From NCBI GenBank assembly GCA_045046885.1, contig JASFYX010000013.1, forward strand, positions 1 through 42,931: a DNA stretch of 42,931 bases. The letters run 5' to 3'. The position numbers were made by a program, and so were the translations under genes. How positions within the stretch are numbered: the first letter of the stretch is position 1; every line of letters begins with the position of its first letter. Source of the stretch: CG1-02-35-72 sp045046885. Lineage in GTDB: Bacteria > Bacteroidota > Bacteroidia > Flavobacteriales > Flavobacteriaceae. Under the pieces are notes generated by a model. The model was given only the letters and a program-made list of their open reading frames with translations, had not been told where the DNA came from and ran no database searches. Below are positions 1-9,249 of the stretch, piece after piece.

Positions 1-90
1 AATAACAGACCTAGAAAATTATTGGGGTTCAAAACTCCTAATGAAGTATTTTTAACTATTTTTAACCAAAATGTTGCACTTATTAGTTGA
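1..90 (+). mobile_element. IS30-family transposase, C-terminal fragment (cut by window edge)
   Basis: Frame 1 is open from the first base to a TGA at 88-90 and encodes 29 residues containing NNRPRKLLGFKTPNEVF. This is the typical C-terminal end of IS30-type (rve/DDE) transposases, where an NNRPRK block is followed by a TPxEVF block. Only the tail lies in the window, so it is unknown whether the upstream gene is intact. The stop codon is 6 bases from the stop of the convergent FG-GAP gene, leaving almost no room for an inverted repeat between them; the element may be an old remnant or its end may lie inside the neighbouring gene's 3' end. Confidence 0.7.
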
Positions 91-96
91 ACCTTG

Positions 97-1860
97 CTAA
101 TCAATTTTCAGCAATTGGTTAGCACTAATATTAGAGATATTTTGTACTTTACCATCTGGCCACAATACTTTTAATGATTTGATTGTATCTGTTTTACCTA
201 ATCCAAAATGCAATCTAGGTGCTACAGACGATTGAAAACCTCTGGTTAAAGTCATCTCTTGAAACTGGGTAAGGCTATCAGACGTTATTGTAACTTTGAC
301 TCCTATTCCAAATTTATTTTTTTCTGGGCCTAAAAATTTTAATGCCAAATAATGATTGAGTTTAGCATTACTTGTATTTTTAAAAACACTGGCATAATCG
401 TCTACATTATTTATAATAATATCTAAATCGCCATCATTATCTAAATCGGCATAAGTACAACCATTAGAATAACCTTTATAAGTAAGACCCCATTCTTTGT
501 TAACTTTTTTAAAAGTTAGATCTCCCATATTTTTAAATACAAAATTGTCAATTTTTTCAGATGGAATTCCAAGTGATTTAGACAATAAACTATCTTTAGT
601 CAGTTTTTGTTTTTTTAAAGCATTAAAGTAGTCTCTATTATTAATATCTCGGCGAACACCGTTTGAAATAAATAAATCTTTCCAGCCATCATTATCTAAA
701 TCGGCTAATAAAGATCCCCAGCTCCAATCGGTTGTAGCAACCCCAGACATTCTTGAAATGTTGCTAAAATCGGGTAAATTGTTTACAGCTACATTGCCAT
801 TATTTAAATTGAGCATGTTTTCCATATATTGATACCCAAATCCGGCATTAACCGTTCCCCAAAATATTGATGGATTCATACTTGCCATTTCGGCTTTAGA
901 CCTTCTGTTATCACCTGGGGTCATATCCATTTGAACAATGTCTAATAAATTATCATTATTAAAATCGGCAATATCAACACCCATACCAGATAAAGATGTT
1001 TTTTTATTTGTATTTAGAATTTGATTTGTAAAGGTGCCATCTTTATTATTTATATATAAAAAATCTGGTGTGCTAAAATCATTTGAAACATATATATCTG
1101 GCCAACCATCGTTATTTACATCACCAATGGTTGCACTATTAGAAAGGCCAAATGTTTTGAGTCCAGCTGATTCAGTGACATCTGTAAATTTTTCACCATC
1201 ATTTCGATACAATTTATCAGTTTCTTCATCTCTAGTATTATTCATTTTAAACCGATAGTAATAATTTGGGGCATCAAACCTTGTGGGTGGGTAATTTGCA
1301 ACATATAAATCTAAATCGCCATCGTTATCATAATCAAAAAATGTTGCTTGTATACTATTTCCTACATTTGCTATACCATATTTTTTAGCACTTTCGGTAA
1401 AAGTCAAATCACCATTATTAATATATAACATGTTTTCTTTTGACTTATACCTACCACCTACAGAACAATATATATCTAAAAATCCATCATTATTTACATC
1501 TGCCATTGTTACGCCCGTAAACCATCTAAAATCACCTTGAACACCTGCACTATTTGAAATATCACTAAACTTTAAGTTACCTTTATTTAAATATAATTTA
1601 TTATCTACCATATTGCCAGTAAAAAACAAATCGATTAAGCCATCATTATTAATATCACCAGCCGCAACACCTCCACCCATATACATATAGGCAAAATTAT
1701 TAAAATAATTAAGTGTATCTGATTCTGTTAGATTATTTGCAAAATCAATGCCAGTAGTTTTGAAATCTAATGGTCGGAAAATTTTATTAATTAAACCTTT
1801 TTTTTTCTGGCAAGAAATTACACTAATTAAGACACAAATAAATAAAAATAACTTCTTCAT
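97..1860 (-). CDS. FG-GAP/VCBS repeat lipoprotein with C-terminal ASPIC/UnbV domain (CRTAC1-like)
   Basis: A 587-residue predicted lipoprotein: the N-terminus MKKLFLFICVLISVISC is a signal peptide ending in a lipobox Cys at 17. The body carries about seven calcium-binding-type D-x-[DN]-N-D-G repeats (for example GDINNDGLID, ADVNNDGFLD, FDYDNDGDLD, ADLDNDGWKD), expected to form a beta-propeller. The last ~70 residues (FGIGVKV...LHFGLGKTD...VLWPDGKVQ) match the ASPIC/UnbV domain. In Bacteroidota such proteins are often coded next to SusCD pairs and are thought to sit on the cell surface and bind glycan or protein; the ligand cannot be read from sequence. It lies 153 bases downstream of the susD stop on the same strand, with two hairpins in the gap, so it may be expressed with SusCD at a lower level. 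Length is normal; no sign of truncation. Confidence 0.85.
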   Translation of the reverse strand: MKKLFLFICVLISVISCQKKKGLINKIFRPLDFKTTGIDFANNLTESDTLNYFNNFAYMYMGGGVAAGDINNDGLIDLFFTGNMVDNKLYLNKGNLKFSDISNSAGVQGDFRWFTGVTMADVNNDGFLDIYCSVGGRYKSKENMLYINNGDLTFTESAKKYGIANVGNSIQATFFDYDNDGDLDLYVANYPPTRFDAPNYYYRFKMNNTRDEETDKLYRNDGEKFTDVTESAGLKTFGLSNSATIGDVNNDGWPDIYVSNDFSTPDFLYINNKDGTFTNQILNTNKKTSLSGMGVDIADFNNDNLLDIVQMDMTPGDNRRSKAEMASMNPSIFWGTVNAGFGYQYMENMLNLNNGNVAVNNLPDFSNISRMSGVATTDWSWGSLLADLDNDGWKDLFISNGVRRDINNRDYFNALKKQKLTKDSLLSKSLGIPSEKIDNFVFKNMGDLTFKKVNKEWGLTYKGYSNGCTYADLDNDGDLDIIINNVDDYASVFKNTSNAKLNHYLALKFLGPEKNKFGIGVKVTITSDSLTQFQEMTLTRGFQSSVAPRLHFGLGKTDTIKSLKVLWPDGKVQNISNISANQLLKID

Positions 1861-1903
1861 CTTTTTATTTCAAATTTACAAATAATACATTATTTACACA
1901 CAC

Positions 1904-1929
1904 AAAAAGCATTATAAATAATGCTTTTT
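1904..1929 (-). terminator. Hairpin terminator between susD-like gene and FG-GAP gene
   Basis: A near-perfect inverted repeat, AAAAAGCATTAT paired with ATAATGCTTTTT, forms a stem of about 10 bp with a short AT loop, and the minus-strand 3' arm ends in a T run. It lies downstream of the SusD gene and 43 bases before the FG-GAP start, so it probably ends or attenuates the SusCD transcript. Confidence 0.6.
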
Positions 1930-1972
1930 TAAAATTAATCTACAAATTATAACAAATTCTCAAATTAATCAT

Positions 1973-2003
1973 AAAGTCTTTGATATCAACTACCAAAGAC
2001 TTT
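1973..2003. terminator. Second hairpin just after the susD-like stop
   Basis: AAAGTCTTTG pairs perfectly with CAAAGACTTT across an 11-base loop, starting 11 bases past the SusD stop codon. There is no long T tract after it on the minus strand, so it could be an mRNA 3'-end stabiliser or a processing site instead of a terminator. Confidence 0.4.
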
Positions 2004-2013
2004 AATTTCTTAA

Positions 2014-3699
2014 CTAAAAACCTGAATTTTGTTGTAAAATTCCGCCACTTAAATCTATAGCAGAAATAGGTATTGGTAATAAATTATATTTAGCTTGATA
2101 AGCTTTTGGTTTACCCGAAAACGATGTTATAACTCTAGCTTCATTCACAAAATAAGCATTCATTATATCAGAAGCATTACCCCATCTTCGCAAATCAAAT
2201 AAACGTTTACCTTCCATAGCTAATTCTAAACGTCTTTCCATATGTACAGCTTTTCTGGCCATAGTTTGATCTGTAAATGAAGAATAAGGTTTAATTACAT
2301 AATTTGCGGCGTCATTACCACTTGCATCTTTTACGTAAGTACTGTTTTTGGCTCTATTTCTAACCGTATTAACATAAGTTAATGCAGTAGAAAGATCATT
2401 GGTTTCAACAGCGGCTTCTGCAGCCATAAGCAATACATCTGCAAATCTAATTATATAAAAATTAATACCTGAACGTTGTTGACCCCAGCCACCAGTACCC
2501 TGATTAGCACTTTCGCCAGCATGATAAATATTCTTTTTAGGTAAATAAGGACCAGAAATATCAGCAAAACTAGCACGAATCCATTCTTTACCAGGATTTA
2601 CTTCCCAACCATTATAGTCTATACCACGTCTCCCTACAGTAAAATCTAACCTAGGGTCTAAAGGTTTTGTTTCGGGCGTAAAAGAATCTGCGCTATTAAT
2701 ACCATAATCATTTTTAACATCTGTTTGGTTAAAAGTATCTAATAAAGGTAAACCATTTGCATCTGTTTGATAAGCATTAACCAAATCTTGTGTTGGTTGA
2801 TAAAATCCGCAACAAGAACCAAAGGGTCCGCCTCCAGGGAAATTCAATGTTCCACCAAGATTACCATTTGGTGAATTTCCAGAATCAGCCGTAAATTGAA
2901 TGGCAAATACAGATTCAGGTCCATTTTCACCGGCTAGTCTAAAATTATCTCCAAATTCTGGCAACAAACTATAGGGACCATTGTCTATAACATCTTTTAG
3001 TACAGTTAAAGCAGAAGCCCATTTTCTTTGTTGTAGTAGTACCTTACCTAAATAAGCTTTTGCTGTCCAAGAATTAGCTCTACCTGGTTCAGCTTGAGTA
3101 TCAGGCAAATTATCAATAGCAAATTGAAAATCAGCCTCTATTTTATCCCATATTGGACCTGGATTAGGTTGGTTATAATCTGTATTAGCCGCGTTTTCAG
3201 CAGAAATAAAAGGGACATTACCATACATTTTTTGTAATTCGTAATTAAAATGACCTCTTAAAAATTTAGCTTCGGCTAATTGTTTAGAGAAATCTCCATT
3301 AACTATGCCATTAATTAAGTTAATAACTGCGTTGGCTCTGTTTACACCAGCAAAAATTCCTTTCCATTTTCCAAATATGTAAGGATTTCCTGTTGCCCAA
3401 TCATATGTTTCTAATAAAAACAAGTCTGCTTGATCACCATCTGTACTACCTTTATGAGCGTCGTCTGATAAAACATCAAGCCACCAATTATCACCTGAAA
3501 CAGTCCAATCTGCTGCCCCTTGGTTATTTCTAATACCATCAAGTGATGAATATGCTCCTGTGAGCAATAAATCAATTCCTTGCGCATTTTTAAGAGCATC
3601 ATCGCTTAGAGCTCCTACAGCCACAGAATTTGTAAAATCGTTTGTATTACATGCCATTACGCCAAATAGCATTAAAAAATAAATAAATCTTTTTTTCAT
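2014..3699 (-). CDS. SusD/RagB-family surface glycan-binding lipoprotein
   Basis: A 561-residue lipoprotein with signal peptide and lipobox (LMLFGVMAC, Cys at 17). The N-terminal SusD-like region (LLTGAYSSLDG, then GNPYIFGKWKGIFAGVNRAN) and the C-terminal RagB/SusD region, with the family hallmark ERRLELAMEGKRLFDLRRWG and a closing LLPIPISAIDLSGGILQQN segment, are all present. SusD proteins form the extracellular lid on a SusC barrel and bind the incoming oligosaccharide or other ligand. It starts 4 bases after the SusC stop, so the two are co-transcribed. Ligand not predictable. The downstream amino-sugar genes suggest, but do not prove, a GlcNAc-containing glycan. Confidence 0.93.
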   Translation of the reverse strand: MKKRFIYFLMLFGVMACNTNDFTNSVAVGALSDDALKNAQGIDLLLTGAYSSLDGIRNNQGAADWTVSGDNWWLDVLSDDAHKGSTDGDQADLFLLETYDWATGNPYIFGKWKGIFAGVNRANAVINLINGIVNGDFSKQLAEAKFLRGHFNYELQKMYGNVPFISAENAANTDYNQPNPGPIWDKIEADFQFAIDNLPDTQAEPGRANSWTAKAYLGKVLLQQRKWASALTVLKDVIDNGPYSLLPEFGDNFRLAGENGPESVFAIQFTADSGNSPNGNLGGTLNFPGGGPFGSCCGFYQPTQDLVNAYQTDANGLPLLDTFNQTDVKNDYGINSADSFTPETKPLDPRLDFTVGRRGIDYNGWEVNPGKEWIRASFADISGPYLPKKNIYHAGESANQGTGGWGQQRSGINFYIIRFADVLLMAAEAAVETNDLSTALTYVNTVRNRAKNSTYVKDASGNDAANYVIKPYSSFTDQTMARKAVHMERRLELAMEGKRLFDLRRWGNASDIMNAYFVNEARVITSFSGKPKAYQAKYNLLPIPISAIDLSGGILQQNSGF

Positions 3700-3703
3700 T
3701 TTC

Positions 3704-6700
3704 TTAGAATTTTATATTAGCACCTATAGTAAATATTTGAGATACTGGAAATGAGTTAAAATCAATCCCTAAAGAGGTGTTGTCATTAGACACTACTTCA
3801 GGATCAAACCCTTTATAACCCGTTATTGTTAACAAATTGGTTCCTTGTATATAAAAATGGAAAGAGGTTAAACCCATTTTTTCTGAAAGACTTTTTGGTA
3901 AAGTATAACCTAATTGTACATTTTTAAGTCTTAAAAACGATCCATCTTCTACAAAATATGAATTTGGTTGCGTTTCACTATTGGTAATAGTTTGACTTAA
4001 TGCAGGATATTTACCATTAGTATTAGTTGCACTAAAAGAATCTACTAACCGTGCACTTCTATTTCCATTAAAAAATGTAGGGAAGTCAGTAAATATTTTT
4101 TCATAATTATATACATCATTACCTGCAGATCCAGAAATAAATATAGATAAATCAACTCCTTTATAAGCCACATTAAAATTAGCACCATAAGTAAAATCTG
4201 GGTGTGGATTACCAATTATTGTTCTGTCAGTATCATCTATAATACCATCGCCATTAACATCTTTATATTTAAATCGTCCTACGCCGTCTGCGGCTGTAGC
4301 AAAACCTTGATCTGGTGCTGATGATACTTCTGATTCAGATCTAAAAATTCCTTCAACTACGCGTCCATAAAAAGAAGATATTGGAGAGCCAACTAATGAT
4401 CTTGTTACGGCACCACCTCTTAAATTAGTTCTACCAACTTGGAAATCACTAATCAATTTTGTTACCTCATTTTTTACAGCAGAAATATTTCCACTTATGC
4501 TATAAGACCAATCTGAATTTGTTTTTTTATTATAATCAAAATTAAAGTCAACGCCTGAGTTTTTAACATTACCTAAATTTACCAAAGGAGCTCCAGCATC
4601 AATTGCAGTTGTACTTATTAAACTGTTATCAAATGTTACTAAATCTCTAGTTCTGATATCAAAATACTCTATACTCAAATTTAAAGTATTGTTAAATAAA
4701 CCAAAATCAGCACCAAAGTTTGTTGAGGCACTAACTTCCCATCTTAAATTAGGATTTCCAACTTGACTTAATAAAGCACCCGTAGAGATAGAGGTCCCAT
4801 CAAAAGAATAGTTTGCTAAGTTTTCATTTAGAGATGAAATATTTATAGTTGGATTATCTTTTGGTAAAGTTTGATTCCCTAACTCACCATGAGAAATTTT
4901 AAATTTTAAATAATTAACCCAAGCATCTTCTGGGAAAAATGATTCCTTACTAACTACCCATCCTGCATTTACAGAATAAAATAAACCTGTTTTATTTTTA
5001 CCTAGGAAACGTGAAGATTTATCTTGCCTTAAAGTAGTTGACAATAAATATTTTCCCTTATAGCTATAATTAGCCGTTCCAAATAAAGAAAACAATGAAG
5101 ATCTTCCTTTATAAGCAAAATCTACATTTGGAGTACCAGAACCATTAGACAACAAATAAAAGTCGGGTGTTTCAAATAAAAACCCAGTTCTACTTATTCC
5201 GTTACCGTTACTTATATTTTCTACCGACTCTACCCCTACAAGTGCATTTATACTATGATCGCCTACTACTTTATTAAAATTAAGAGTATTAGACCAAGTC
5301 CAAGAATAATTATTACCATTACCAATTCTTAAGGTATTAGTAGCTATAGGTTCAGAATGTTCAGGATTTAATGCATTAAAGCTTTCGCTATCAAATGCAT
5401 CTATACTACCACTAATTTGTGATTTAAATTTAAAATCGTTAGAAACGTCTGCTTCTACATATAAATCGCCAAGGGCTCTAAACGATTTATTGTGGTTATT
5501 TCTTCCTCTGTAAAGTCTTGCAAAGGGGCTTTCTGCATTACCTAAACCAGCTGAAGATGCGTAAGTACCCGCTAAATTACCTGCATCATCAAAAACAGGT
5601 ATTAATGGACTGCTTCTTAAAGCATTGTCAATTTGACTACCCACTCTAGGATTGGTTGTATTAGAAAAAGATGCTGATAAATGTTCTCCAATACGAATTT
5701 TATCTTTTACTTTAAATTCAGAATTCAGTCTTGTTATACCACGTTTATACCCTGTATAAGCTAAGATTCCTTCTCTATTTAAATAAGAAACAGACATATA
5801 ATACTTACCCGTTTTATTTCCATTTTGTAAAGACATCGATACATTTTCAGTTTTAGCACTTCTTGTAATTGCATTTAACCAATTAGTACCTCCAGGTTTT
5901 ACGGTTGCATCAACAGGTATACCTAATAATTTTGAAGGGATAACAGGTGAAGATCCATTTCCATATTGGGGATGTGTAAGAACAGCTCCGTCATTCCTAA
6001 GCGATTGAAAAATCATATCGCCATGTTGTTGGGCATTCATTAAACTAGGAAGATTAATAGCCGTAGAATTACCTGAATAAATATCAACAGATACTTTAGG
6101 TTCTGCCATTTCATAGCCACCACCTTTGGTTGTAATAATTATAACCCCATTTGAGGCTCTTGCGCCATAAATAGCAGCAGAGGCATCTTTAAGAACATTC
6201 ATTTGCTTAATGTCATTGGGATTTATACTGTTTAAAATAGAAGGATCATCGGTTTGAACTCCATCTATAATATAAAGGGGATTGGTATTATTAGTTGTGC
6301 CAAAACCACGAACTGTAATTTTTGGTGCAGTACCTGGCTGTCCTGAATCAACAACTTGCACACCAGAAACTCTACCGCCTAATAATTGGGCCGCATTTGT
6401 TACGGGAGTTTTAATAGATTCACTCAGATTAACTGACGCTACAGAACCTGTTAAATCGCCTCTTGTTTGAGAACTATAACCAACAACTACAACTTCATTT
6501 AGTTGGTTTGCATTTTCCTTAAGTTTAATATTTATAGTGGTACGCCCATTTATGTTAACTTCCTGAGTAACATAACCAATAAAACTCACTACTAAAACCG
6601 CATCAGATGCGATATTATTTAATGAATACTTACCGTCAAAGTCTGTTTGAGTACCATTTGCTGTGCCTTTGACTATAACTGAAGCCCCAGGCAAAGGACC

Positions 6701-6808
6701 GTCAGCATCAGAAACAATTCCTGAAATAGTTTGCGCTTTAGCAAAACTATAAAGCAAAAGAATTCCTATAAAAAGGAGATTCTTAAACTGAAGTAAATTA
6801 TTTTTCAT
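3704..6808 (-). CDS. SusC/RagA-family TonB-dependent outer-membrane transporter
   Basis: A 1034-residue outer-membrane beta-barrel. Order of parts: signal peptide (residues ~1-26, ending SFAKAQ); a carboxypeptidase-regulatory-like domain (TISGIVSDADGPLPGASV... to about residue 105); a TonB-box-like segment LNEVVVVGY; a plug domain with the SusC signature (PLYIIDGVQ, DPSILNSINPNDIKQMNVLKDASA, YGARASNGVIIITTKGG at about 180-230); then the barrel to a C-terminal aromatic residue. It imports a ligand delivered by the SusD lid using energy from TonB-ExbBD; an ExbBD-TonB set lies at 19-21 kb. It is the first gene of the SusC-SusD transcript, and 420 bases upstream are non-coding. Normal length for the family. 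Confidence 0.95.
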   Translation of the reverse strand: MKNNLLQFKNLLFIGILLLYSFAKAQTISGIVSDADGPLPGASVIVKGTANGTQTDFDGKYSLNNIASDAVLVVSFIGYVTQEVNINGRTTINIKLKENANQLNEVVVVGYSSQTRGDLTGSVASVNLSESIKTPVTNAAQLLGGRVSGVQVVDSGQPGTAPKITVRGFGTTNNTNPLYIIDGVQTDDPSILNSINPNDIKQMNVLKDASAAIYGARASNGVIIITTKGGGYEMAEPKVSVDIYSGNSTAINLPSLMNAQQHGDMIFQSLRNDGAVLTHPQYGNGSSPVIPSKLLGIPVDATVKPGGTNWLNAITRSAKTENVSMSLQNGNKTGKYYMSVSYLNREGILAYTGYKRGITRLNSEFKVKDKIRIGEHLSASFSNTTNPRVGSQIDNALRSSPLIPVFDDAGNLAGTYASSAGLGNAESPFARLYRGRNNHNKSFRALGDLYVEADVSNDFKFKSQISGSIDAFDSESFNALNPEHSEPIATNTLRIGNGNNYSWTWSNTLNFNKVVGDHSINALVGVESVENISNGNGISRTGFLFETPDFYLLSNGSGTPNVDFAYKGRSSLFSLFGTANYSYKGKYLLSTTLRQDKSSRFLGKNKTGLFYSVNAGWVVSKESFFPEDAWVNYLKFKISHGELGNQTLPKDNPTINISSLNENLANYSFDGTSISTGALLSQVGNPNLRWEVSASTNFGADFGLFNNTLNLSIEYFDIRTRDLVTFDNSLISTTAIDAGAPLVNLGNVKNSGVDFNFDYNKKTNSDWSYSISGNISAVKNEVTKLISDFQVGRTNLRGGAVTRSLVGSPISSFYGRVVEGIFRSESEVSSAPDQGFATAADGVGRFKYKDVNGDGIIDDTDRTIIGNPHPDFTYGANFNVAYKGVDLSIFISGSAGNDVYNYEKIFTDFPTFFNGNRSARLVDSFSATNTNGKYPALSQTITNSETQPNSYFVEDGSFLRLKNVQLGYTLPKSLSEKMGLTSFHFYIQGTNLLTITGYKGFDPEVVSNDNTSLGIDFNSFPVSQIFTIGANIKF

Positions 6809-7228
6809 AGTTTGAATATAATTAATTAAGATTAATAAAAATTTATTATTGATAATATTATTGTAATTTATTATAAATGTTAACCTTATGCTATCAGTTG
6901 AGGTAAATAAATACTATTCTTTTTAATTTTTAACTTAAAAATATAAATATTTACGAATTCATGAAATAGATTTATATTAAAAATCTTATACAATTCAAAT
7001 ATATTTATAACTATCCCTTTTTTAAAAAAAAATATACGAACAACAGTATATTAATAATAAAAAGCGTTTTTTTGAAGATAAACAACAATTAAATATGCGT
7101 TTTACACATAAAATATTAGAGATATAGCCTATTTTCTTTTGGGAATATTTTTCTACACTTTAATGAATAGTTATAAAATGAGACATCTCACAAGCAATAA
7201 TAAAAAACTGTTTTATTGTATAGAGATA
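6809..7228. other. Non-coding gap upstream of the susC-like gene
   Basis: About 420 bases, very AT-rich, with no convincing ORF. It must hold the minus-strand promoter for the SusCD genes. A TAnnTTTG-type -7 match (TATATTTG on the minus strand, 7003 down to 6996) is present, but no TTG lies at the usual upstream spacing, so I do not call a promoter. The end near 7200 contains a weak inverted repeat (CAATAA...TTATTG) that could end the LytTR transcript. Confidence 0.4.
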
Positions 7229-7933
7229 CTAGTTTAGTATAATGTTTTTAGCCGTTTCAACATATTTCCTACCAATAGGAATACGCTTATCTTTTACTTC
7301 TAATAAGTTGCCTTCTACACTTATAATTTTATCAATAGCAATAGTATAAGACCGGTGAATACGTAAAAAATTATCAGATGGTAATTCTTCTGTAAAACCC
7401 GTTAATGATCTATGTACCAAATAATCACCTGTTTTAGTAAACACCATTATATAATCTTTAAGGCTTTCTACATAATAAATTTCGCTAAATTTTACTTTAA
7501 TAAGTTTTTTATCAACTTTTAAAAAAATGTGAGATTCAGAATTACTTTGATCTAAATTATTTATTCCTTTTTGGAGATGTACTTTCTGAGTTATTCTATT
7601 GATAGATTTTAAAAATCTCTCAAAGGGTATCGGTTTTACTAAATAGTCTAAAATATTAAGATTATAACTTTCTAAAGCATATTCTCTATGTGCTGTTGTA
7701 ATAACTACAATTGGCTTTAAATCGACACTTTTAACAAAAGCAAGACCATTCATTTTACCCATATTGATATCTAAAAATATAACATCAATAGCATTTTCTT
7801 TTAGAGTAATCAAAGCTTCAAGTGGATTGTTAAAACTGGCTACTAACTCAAAATTCTTAAATTCTTTTAAATGATTTTCAATAACTTTAATAGCTAATGG
7901 TTCGTCATCTATAATGATACATTTAATGGTCAT
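7229..7933 (-). CDS. LytTR-family response regulator
   Basis: A 234-residue response regulator. Receiver domain: acidic pocket IIDDEP at 8-12, phospho-acceptor Asp55 in DVIFLDINMG, conserved Lys100 in YLVKPI. LytTR DNA-binding domain from about residue 130 to the end (IFLKVDKKLIKV...IYYVESLKDYIMVF...FLRIHRSYTIAIDKI...IPIGRKY). It starts within the stop of the kinase gene (ATGA overlap, 7930-7933), so the two are translated together. LytTR regulators bind short direct repeats upstream of targets. The SusCD genes immediately downstream and the divergent NagB-like gene are possible targets by position only. Confidence 0.93.
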   Translation of the reverse strand: MTIKCIIIDDEPLAIKVIENHLKEFKNFELVASFNNPLEALITLKENAIDVIFLDINMGKMNGLAFVKSVDLKPIVVITTAHREYALESYNLNILDYLVKPIPFERFLKSINRITQKVHLQKGINNLDQSNSESHIFLKVDKKLIKVKFSEIYYVESLKDYIMVFTKTGDYLVHRSLTGFTEELPSDNFLRIHRSYTIAIDKIISVEGNLLEVKDKRIPIGRKYVETAKNIILN

Positions 7934-8976
7934 TTTACAGGAATAATTAAGTTTACAATATACTTATTATCTATAACAAAAGTTCTAAGTCTAAAATTTT
8001 TATTGTAAAAAAGTTGTAAACGTCTTTTTACATTTTTTATACCAATTCCGTGTCTTGTGAGCCTATTTGGCGCTACATCATAGTCATTTTCTACACTAAA
8101 AAACAAATAGTTCCTTTTTCTTTTAAAACTGATTTCAATATTTTTTCCACTTTTATTTTTTAAATTGTGTTTAAAACAATTTTCTATAAAAGGCAGAAAT
8201 AAAAGTGGTGGCACCTCTAAATTATCAATATCACCATCTATAGTTATGTTAGAATTAATTTCATCGCCATAGCGTAATTTTTCTAATTCTAAATAAGTGT
8301 AAATGTAATTTATTTCTTTTAATAAATTAATTTTTGATTCTTTGGCATCATACAATACATATTGCATAATTTTTGCTAATTTTAGAATGACATTTGGGGC
8401 TTTATCAGATTTTTCTAAAGCTAAGGCATATAAATTATTTAAAGTATTAAAGAAAAAATGAGGTTGAATTTGAGATTTTAAAAAATTTAATTCAGTTTTT
8501 AATTGAATATTTGCTAGTTCTGTATTTTTTTCTCTTTCATAAATCCAGTCAACTGTAAGTTTAATAACAGAAACAAATGCAATAACATATATTTCGCCAA
8601 GTGTAACAGCTACAATATGATTAAAAGTAAAAGCGTTTTGATGACCTTCTGCCTCTGGCCAAATGTTTTTAGAAACTAACAAATAAATTAAACCAGTTCT
8701 TATTATATATAAGATTGCTAATGCAGCAAAAAATAAAGCAAAATAAATTTTGTATTTTTTTTTAAGAATAAATTTAGGAATTAAATAGTAGATATTGAAA
8801 TACACTATTATTATATGTAATGGGAATTCTATTATATTAGATTTTAAAGAGTATATATAATCGTTAAAATAGCTACCCCATCTTATGACGTTAAATGAAA
8901 AATAGGCAACCCAAAAAACAAAATGATATATAAAGGGTATTCTTCCATATCGATTATTAAAATTTACTCTAATCAT
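7930..8976 (-). CDS. LytS/YehU-type sensor histidine kinase
   Basis: A 348-residue inner-membrane kinase. About four membrane segments (near 13-33, 47-68, 76-100, 119-140) with short loops, then a His_kinase domain with the phospho-acceptor His173 in the typical QIQPHFFFNTLNNL motif, then an HATPase with the N box (PPLLFLPFIENCFKHNL) and G box (GIGIKNVKRRLQLFY). The membrane part is not a 5TMR-LYT or 7TMR module that I recognise, so the signal is unknown. It is followed with a 4-base overlap by its LytTR partner. It is divergent from the NagB-like gene, with 273 bases between the two starts. Confidence 0.92.
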   Translation of the reverse strand: MIRVNFNNRYGRIPFIYHFVFWVAYFSFNVIRWGSYFNDYIYSLKSNIIEFPLHIIIVYFNIYYLIPKFILKKKYKIYFALFFAALAILYIIRTGLIYLLVSKNIWPEAEGHQNAFTFNHIVAVTLGEIYVIAFVSVIKLTVDWIYEREKNTELANIQLKTELNFLKSQIQPHFFFNTLNNLYALALEKSDKAPNVILKLAKIMQYVLYDAKESKINLLKEINYIYTYLELEKLRYGDEINSNITIDGDIDNLEVPPLLFLPFIENCFKHNLKNKSGKNIEISFKRKRNYLFFSVENDYDVAPNRLTRHGIGIKNVKRRLQLFYNKNFRLRTFVIDNKYIVNLIIPVK

Positions 8977-9187
8977 TAAATACTAAAACTTAGTTTTATA
9001 CTAAAAATCAAAAGTAATTAAAAATCAAGATTAACATAATTAAAAACTACATTCTTTTGTTTATCCTAAATAAAATGTCATTCATTATCAATTTAACGTA
9101 ATTGGTATATTTAATTTTTTATTGCTTTAATTCATTATTACTTTTGAATCACAAATTTATATTATGTTAATATTTGTTTAGATTACT

Positions 9188-9218
9188 AAAATAAGCGGAT
9201 ACAATGTCCGCTTATTTT
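9188..9218. promoter_or_regulatory. Perfect 12-bp inverted repeat in the nagB-like leader
   Basis: AAAATAAGCGGA and TCCGCTTATTTT pair perfectly around a 7-base loop (TACAATG). It lies between two divergent genes, where no transcription terminator is expected, and ends 31 bases before the NagB-like ATG. It could be an operator for a dimeric regulator or a leader attenuator. No gene-specific evidence distinguishes these. Confidence 0.45.
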
Positions 9219-9249
9219 ACCTAAATTATCAAAATTAAAAAGACAGCTT

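Noticed and set aside
6996..7003. TATATTTG on the minus strand as a susC promoter
   Set aside because: It fits TAnnTTTG, but the region is so AT-rich that chance matches are expected, and no TTG lies at the usual distance.
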